10,667 nucleotides of DNA from Clostridia bacterium (lineage in GTDB: Bacteria; Bacillota_A; Clostridia; Oscillospirales; CAG-272): assembly GCA_017462445.1 (NCBI GenBank), contig JAFTRB010000029.1:1-10667 (forward strand), written 5' to 3'. A program made the position numbers and the translations under genes. A model generated the notes under the pieces. That model had not been told where the DNA came from and ran no database searches. It worked only from the letters and a program-made list of their open reading frames with translations. Shown here one piece after another: positions 8,201-10,667 of the stretch. How positions within the stretch are numbered: the first letter of the stretch is position 1; each line of letters starts with the position of its first letter.

Positions 8201-8798
8201 CTACACGGGTCGGAGCATCCATATCCGCGCCCCAAAAATCAAGAATACCGCCACGCCTCGAGAACTGTCCCTTTCCCTCCACTGCGTCACAGAAGGAAAA
8301 GCCGAGAGCAACAAGCTTTTCAGACAGAGCCTCGGGCGCAAGCTCCTCGCCTACTGCCACCCGCAAGGAAAGGCTCTTTAGCATAGAGCGAGGCATAGTT
8401 GCCTGCAAAGCAGCAGCCGGCGTGGTTACTATACAATCAGCCTCACCGCGAGTTATCGAATAAAGCACCGAAAGCCTCTCCCGAGCTATATCGTGAGAGG
8501 CATAAATATTATAGAATACCAGGTCACGGCTCTTATAGGCAAGGGCCTTGATCCCCGCGCCCGAAAGCAGAGCGCATACCCGGTCCCTCGCTTCATCGTT
8601 GCCGACAAGCACCACAACCGAGCCTGACAGCTCTCTTGCCTCCTTGACCATCTCGACTAGATAGGCGTCCTCTGCGCCTCCCGAAAGACCGTTGACCGAT
8701 ATCGGCAAATGCAGAGGCGCGGCGTATGACTCCCTCATTGCGTCAACCGATGCGCGAAATTCGCTATCCTGTCTGATTAAAGAAGAAATATTCAGCAT
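5283..8798 (-). CDS. mfd: Transcription-repair coupling factor Mfd
   Basis: This 1171-residue DNA translocase removes RNA polymerase stalled at DNA damage and recruits UvrA. The N-terminal UvrB-like region is present, with RRGGILDFWG at 181-190. The RNA-polymerase-interacting (CarD-like) domain spans about 506-562 (EVGDYVVHASYGIG). The helicase core has Walker A GDVGFGKT (661-668), Walker B DEEQ (762-765), SAT (788-790), TTIVETGVDLPNANT (901-915) and motif VI QIRGRVGR (931-938). The C-terminal regulatory domain follows from about 1030. Length matches the family (E. coli 1148, B. subtilis 1177) and the frame is uninterrupted. AAGGA lies shortly before the ATG. It sits 63 bases after pth, the usual Firmicutes arrangement, and 13 bases before the foldase gene, so all three are likely cotranscribed. 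Confidence 0.98.
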   Translation of the reverse strand: MLNISSLIRQDSEFRASVDAMRESYAAPLHLPISVNGLSGGAEDAYLVEMVKEARELSGSVVVLVGNDEARDRVCALLSGAGIKALAYKSRDLVFYNIYASHDIARERLSVLYSITRGEADCIVTTPAAALQATMPRSMLKSLSLRVAVGEELAPEALSEKLVALGFSFCDAVEGKGQFSRRGGILDFWGADMDAPTRVEFFGDEIDRIVEFDPITQRSSAGRKEIVLLPVREVIADREARERISREIETLLKNKGLSEEVRDRLQREKGICDSGAELGSLDKYLGLVYEKPECLLSYLEECIIFNTGTAECRQNAEGRLTRLHNDVEGMIAHGTVSKQCCKYMFTLEDYNSFLSANLTIHINAFAGGLGTMRLAGLFGFRSRSTVSYGGNLKMLSEDLVGLCRGLYRVFIISENKQGRDSLADYLREEGFTVSIIPEDGEVDAQGLAGGIIYLAVGSFRGFDLITPKLTLLSMAEDSGRAVMAHRRRTNTLKRVGGGGKRLLSHAELEVGDYVVHASYGIGMFEGVEAVTVDGVTRDYITIRYAGTDKLFVPCDRLENIGKYIGEKDKDGTVKLSRMGGADWQKAKSRAKGAARDIARKLISIYAERQRIPGHAYPPKSELEDEFDACFPFAETDSQLVAIEEIRRDMEKSAPMNRLLCGDVGFGKTEVALRAAFKAILDGKQVALLVPTTILAMQHYQTALARMRGYPVTVEMVSRLRKPKQRREILKRTKEGKVDLLIGTHAIISKDVEFRDLGLLIIDEEQRFGVAQKEKLRDMARNVDTLMLSATPIPRTLNMAMSGISDISVLDEAPGERRPVETYVMEHEDDIIMDAIRRELARKGQVLYLYNRIFDIDRVAAKVSEHIPEARVAYAHGQMEKEELEDIWADLVSGMIDVLVCTTIVETGVDLPNANTLIIENADNFGLSQLHQIRGRVGRSERQAYAYLTFRAGKALGEIAEKRLATIQEFAQFGAGFKIALRDMEIRGAGNLLGAEQHGYIESVGYDLYIKLLNEAIIEERGDKLPERFESTIAINVTAHIPDYYISSSATRMQMYKRIADIATVEDRNDVIDEFVDRFGDMPRAVERLVNVALAKALAERARIKKVELKDNRLAFISDTPRLETWSAVFEKHKGLRFMGIGSPHVIMPIGKGEDACALACNILSAFVNAMD

Positions 8799-8861
8799 CT
8801 ATTATCCTTTTCCTTGATAGGATTCAAACGGTATTTTGTTGCTTGGCTAAAGGCTTATCCC

Positions 8862-9485
8862 TTAATGCGAAAAAGCGGACATAGCCTCGTCAATTTTGCC
8901 CGACACAATCATTTTTGCCGCCGTGGCAATATCAGTCAGGCGCTCTGCGATCATGCCTGTATCTGCCTTTGGAAGCTTGCCAAGCACCCAGTCCGCAAGA
9001 TCGTAATCCGGGCTTGGTTTTTTACCAACGCCAATCTTGATCCTCGGGAAGTCCTCGCTCCCAAGGGAGGCAATTATGCTCTTCAAGCCATTATGCCCAC
9101 CGGCAGAGCCCTTGCGGCGAATGCGTATTACGCCCGGCTCGAAGGATATCTCATCGTGGAGAACCAAAATTCTCTCGGGCGGGAGCTTGTAAAAGGAGGC
9201 GGCCTCGCCCACAGCCACGCCCGAATTGTTCATATATGTCTCAGGCTTCATAAAGAGAACTCTTATGTCCCCGATTCTCCCCTCGCCTACCAGGGCGTGA
9301 AACTTGGCGCGGTCAAGCTTAATTCCAAGACTCTCGGCAAGATAATCCACCGCCACAAAGCCGACATTGTGCCTCGTCTCGCGGTACTTGTCTCCCGGGT
9401 TGCCAAGTCCAATTATCATAAAGCTTACAGGAGCCGTTGTCTCCTCTTTCTTTTCTATCTGGCGAAACAGATCAAATATACTCAT
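8862..9485 (-). CDS. pth: Peptidyl-tRNA hydrolase
   Basis: This 207-residue cytoplasmic enzyme cleaves peptidyl-tRNA released prematurely from ribosomes, recycling the tRNA. The family signature GLGNPG..Y..TRHNVGF is at 26-43. Expected active-site residues are Asn29, His39 (catalytic), Met85-Asn86 in KPETYMNNSG, Asp111 in LHDEISFEPG and Asn132 in GGHNGLK, equivalent to Asn10, His20, Met67-Asn68, Asp93 and Asn114 of E. coli Pth. About 20 residues precede the usual start; similar extensions are known in clostridial homologues. The Shine-Dalgarno before the ATG at 9485 is weak. An internal ATG at 9419 would give the standard length, but its purine-rich site is too far away, so the longer form is preferred. 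mfd follows downstream. Confidence 0.97.
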   Translation of the reverse strand: MSIFDLFRQIEKKEETTAPVSFMIIGLGNPGDKYRETRHNVGFVAVDYLAESLGIKLDRAKFHALVGEGRIGDIRVLFMKPETYMNNSGVAVGEAASFYKLPPERILVLHDEISFEPGVIRIRRKGSAGGHNGLKSIIASLGSEDFPRIKIGVGKKPSPDYDLADWVLGKLPKADTGMIAERLTDIATAAKMIVSGKIDEAMSAFSH

Positions 9486-9509
9486 CTTTCAGTAGCTCTT
9501 TTGCTTTTA

Positions 9510-9539
9510 ATTATATTCTTCAGAATTGCTTGCTTACAG
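9510..9539 (-). promoter_or_regulatory. Possible internal promoter before pth
   Basis: On the minus strand a TATAAT (9510-9515) lies 18 bases after CTGTAA (9534-9539), a poor -35. It falls in the 57-base AT-rich gap between the ThyX-like gene and pth. A chance match in AT-rich DNA is quite possible. If real, pth-mfd would have some transcription independent of the first gene. Confidence 0.27.
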
Positions 9540-9542
9540 GAA

Positions 9543-10163
9543 TTACTCCTTGATCGCAATCAGCTCCGCAGCATAGGGCAAGGCCATAATAGCGTCACAG
9601 AGCGTGTGCCACTCGGCAAGCTTATGGGTTCTCCTTGCGTAGTAGATGTTTATAAGCACCTCATAGTTCAGGGTTACTGTGCGCATCTGATTATAGGAGG
9701 AGGGCAAAAGCTGGATCATATTATGCCAATATGCCTTATCCTTAGTCTCAATAAATTTAACACGCTCCCCCTCGAGGAAGGAAATAACTGAATCCAAAAC
9801 CGCAAGGGCATCCTCGGTAAGCCTGTCGCAGGAGAAGTCCTCACGGGTAAACTCCTTCGCCTGAATCTTGTGCATCGTGGAGGTCGAGTTAGCAACCGTA
9901 CCAACCTTGTAGGTATCAAACTCCTTCCACCAGTAAAGAGGCGCGGTAATATCCATAGATACCATAATCTGTCTTAAGAACTTACGGTGGTCGCTCCCCG
10001 CAACAGCAAGCCTGCGCGCTAAGGAAAGGTCATTCTCGCCAAGGACATAGTTGCCCTCCTCGTCATAATAGCTGTCCATCTTTGCCCAGCTAGTCATCGG
10101 GTTTCTCGCTCCCCTGATGGCGTTCTCCATATTCATTACCGAAATTCTTTCAACCTTTAGCAT
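9543..10163 (-). CDS. ThyX-like protein lacking the canonical ThyX motif
   Basis: This 206-residue soluble protein appears related to the flavin-dependent thymidylate synthase (ThyX) fold. The middle region DHRKFLRQIMVSMDITAPLY (58-77), then WWKEFDTYKVGTVANSTSTMHK (78-99), sits where ThyX has its helix and the RHRxxSxNxxSxR motif. The C-terminal part LLPSSYNQMRTVTLNYEVL (152-170) with INIYYARR..HKLAEWHTLCDAIMALP (171-196) resembles the ThyX stretch LP...y....N.rsl.....R....AQ.EIR. The arginines and histidine of the canonical motif are replaced by Lys, Glu, Phe and Asp, so ordinary dUMP methylation is doubtful. I recall similar proteins in Clostridia and their phages, usually unnamed. Start: GAGGAG seven bases and AAGGA two bases upstream of the ATG at 10163. 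It is the first gene of the probable pth-mfd-foldase operon. The relationship is inferred from sequence pattern only. Confidence 0.62.
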   Translation of the reverse strand: MLKVERISVMNMENAIRGARNPMTSWAKMDSYYDEEGNYVLGENDLSLARRLAVAGSDHRKFLRQIMVSMDITAPLYWWKEFDTYKVGTVANSTSTMHKIQAKEFTREDFSCDRLTEDALAVLDSVISFLEGERVKFIETKDKAYWHNMIQLLPSSYNQMRTVTLNYEVLINIYYARRTHKLAEWHTLCDAIMALPYAAELIAIKE

Positions 10164-10229
10164 AGTCCTTCTCCTCGTTTTATTTTCAAGCTCTTAAAAA
10201 TCAATATAATAAATACCTTCTATCAATAT

Positions 10230-10258
10230 ATTGTAACACAGCAAGGAGATAAAGTCAA
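10230..10258 (-). promoter_or_regulatory. Promoter of the ThyX-like/pth/mfd/foldase operon
   Basis: On the minus strand TTGACT (10253-10258) is followed by 17 bases and TACAAT (10230-10235). A TG lies one base before the -10, making it extended. Each box is one base off consensus. Transcription should start near 10223, giving an untranslated leader of about 60 bases with no obvious structure. Only weak candidate promoters were seen within the downstream genes' gaps, so this is probably the main one. Confidence 0.85.
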
Positions 10259-10321
10259 TTAAAATATTTTATATAATTTTTAATTTTGTCGCAGGAAAAT
10301 TTGCTTTTTTTCAAAAATGTA
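10259..10321. other. AT-rich spacer between divergent promoters
   Basis: These 63 bases separate the -35 boxes of the minus-strand operon promoter and the plus-strand tRNA promoter. They are very AT-rich, with runs such as AAAATATTTTATATAATTTTT and a T-tract just before the tRNA -35. UP-element-like stimulation of the tRNA promoter is plausible. No gene or terminator was seen here. Confidence 0.5.
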
Positions 10322-10350
10322 TTGACAAATGCAAAATCCTCTGCTATAAT
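10322..10350 (+). promoter_or_regulatory. Consensus promoter of the tRNA cluster
   Basis: A perfect -35 TTGACA (10322-10327), a 17-base spacer and a perfect -10 TATAAT (10345-10350), extended by TGC immediately before it. Transcription should start near 10357, leaving only about eight bases before the mature 5' end of the first tRNA. Such strong promoters are usual for stable RNA genes. Confidence 0.95.
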
Positions 10351-10364
10351 ATTCAAGCACGAAC

Positions 10365-10440
10365 GGAAGGTTAGCTCAGTTGGGAGAGCATCTGCCTTAC
10401 AAGCAGAGGGTCACAGGTTCGAGCCCTGTACTTTCCACCA
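10365..10440 (+). tRNA. tRNA-Val (anticodon UAC)
   Basis: A 76-base cloverleaf. Acceptor GGAAGGT pairs with ACTTTCC with one G-U. The D arm is GCTC/GAGC. The anticodon stem TCTGC/GCAGA encloses CTTACAA, with TAC at 10398-10400 reading GUA. The T arm is ACAGG-TTCGAGC-CCTGT, the discriminator is A, and CCA is encoded. It is the first gene of the cluster. Confidence 0.98.
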
Positions 10441-10475
10441 AGAGAGTTTTCTCTCTGGGATCATCCCAGGTCTGA
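10441..10475 (+). other. Two small hairpins between tRNA-Val and tRNA-Asp
   Basis: Directly after the encoded CCA come AGAGAG-TTTT-CTCTCT (10441-10456) and an overlapping CTGGGATCATCCCAG repeat (10456-10470). Neither is followed by a T-run, so they do not look like a terminator. They could be processing structures for the tRNA precursor or simply spacer. The Asp-Gly spacer (10561-10578) is short and plain. Confidence 0.4.
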
Positions 10476-10483
10476 AGTAGTTC

Positions 10484-10560
10484 GGCTTGGTAGCTCAGTT
10501 GGTTAGAGCGCTAGCCTGTCACGCTAGAGGTCGTGGGTTCGAGCCCCATCCGAGTCGCCA
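10484..10560 (+). tRNA. tRNA-Asp (anticodon GUC)
   Basis: A 77-base cloverleaf. Acceptor GGCTTGG pairs with CCGAGTC with two G-U pairs. The D arm is GCTC/GAGC. The anticodon stem CTAGC/GCTAG encloses CTGTCAC, with GTC at 10518-10520. The T arm is GTGGG-TTCGAGC-CCCAT, the discriminator is G as expected for tRNA-Asp, and CCA is encoded. Confidence 0.98.
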
Positions 10561-10578
10561 TACTTCAACTAAATATCC

Positions 10579-10654
10579 GCGGATTTAGCTCATTTGGTAG
10601 GGCGCCACCTTGCCAAGGTGGAGGTGGCGGGTTCGAGCCCCGTAATCCGCTCCA
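10579..10654 (+). tRNA. tRNA-Gly (anticodon GCC)
   Basis: A 76-base cloverleaf. Acceptor GCGGATT pairs with AATCCGC without mismatch. The anticodon stem CCACC/GGTGG encloses TTGCCAA, with GCC at 10612-10614. The T arm is GCGGG-TTCGAGC-CCCGT, the discriminator is T as usual for bacterial tRNA-Gly, and CCA is encoded. Only 13 bases follow in the window and no terminator is seen, so the cluster may continue. Confidence 0.98.
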
Positions 10655-10667
10655 AAGAAAAAGACAC

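Noticed and set aside
8814..9791. Long plus-strand open frame (325 codons) across pth and the end of the ThyX-like gene
   Set aside because: It is antisense to well-supported genes, its protein shows no recognisable domain, and it has no convincing ribosome binding site. It is explained by the codon use of the genes opposite.
10286..10480. Small plus-strand open frame covering the tRNA-Val gene
   Set aside because: It runs through the tRNA promoter and the tRNA itself, so it is a chance frame over a structural RNA gene.
1..10667. CRISPR array, insertion sequence, prophage or defence island
   Set aside because: No spaced direct repeats, transposase or integrase motifs, terminal repeats or defence-type proteins were seen. 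A tRNA cluster can serve as an integration site, but no duplicated tRNA end is present in the window.

Overview
The window looks like chromosomal core sequence from a Gram-positive Clostridia-type bacterium, possibly an Oscillospirales or Christensenellales-like gut lineage. This rests on strong Shine-Dalgarno sequences, near-perfect vegetative (sigma-A type) promoters, CCA-encoding tRNAs, a CsoR/CopA copper module, and a pth-mfd-foldase gene order typical of Firmicutes. The taxonomic placement is inference. All protein genes lie on the minus strand; only the tRNA cluster at the right end is on the plus strand.

Layout, left to right. (1) Positions 1-109 hold the 5' end of a gene that runs off the window, resembling the N-terminus of right-handed beta-helix repeat proteins. 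(2) Positions 113-2969 hold a copper-resistance operon: a promoter whose spacer is the CsoR operator, then csoR, then copA. The genes overlap by four bases, and CopA carries an extra C-terminal CopZ-like metal-binding domain. (3) A strong hairpin terminator (2983-3017) separates this operon from an AEC-family permease (3022-3987), which has a palindromic candidate operator just upstream. (4) Positions 4049-10258 hold a probable operon transcribed right to left: a ThyX-like protein lacking the canonical ThyX motif, pth, mfd, and a membrane-anchored PrsA/SurA-like foldase. It starts at a good promoter at 10230-10258. (5) Divergent from it, a consensus promoter (10322-10350) drives a tRNA cluster: Val(UAC), Asp(GUC), Gly(GCC). 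The cluster may continue past the window.

How the parts fit together. CsoR is expected to sense Cu(I) and release the operator, allowing expression of itself and the Cu(I)-exporting ATPase. The second operon combines translation quality control (Pth recycles peptidyl-tRNA), transcription-coupled repair (Mfd) and extracytoplasmic folding (foldase). Its first gene has no assigned role. No mobile element, CRISPR array or defence system was found. The points most worth a second look are the ThyX-like protein with an altered motif, a possible internal start producing a free CopZ-like chaperone from copA, and the in-frame open reading frame right after the copA stop.
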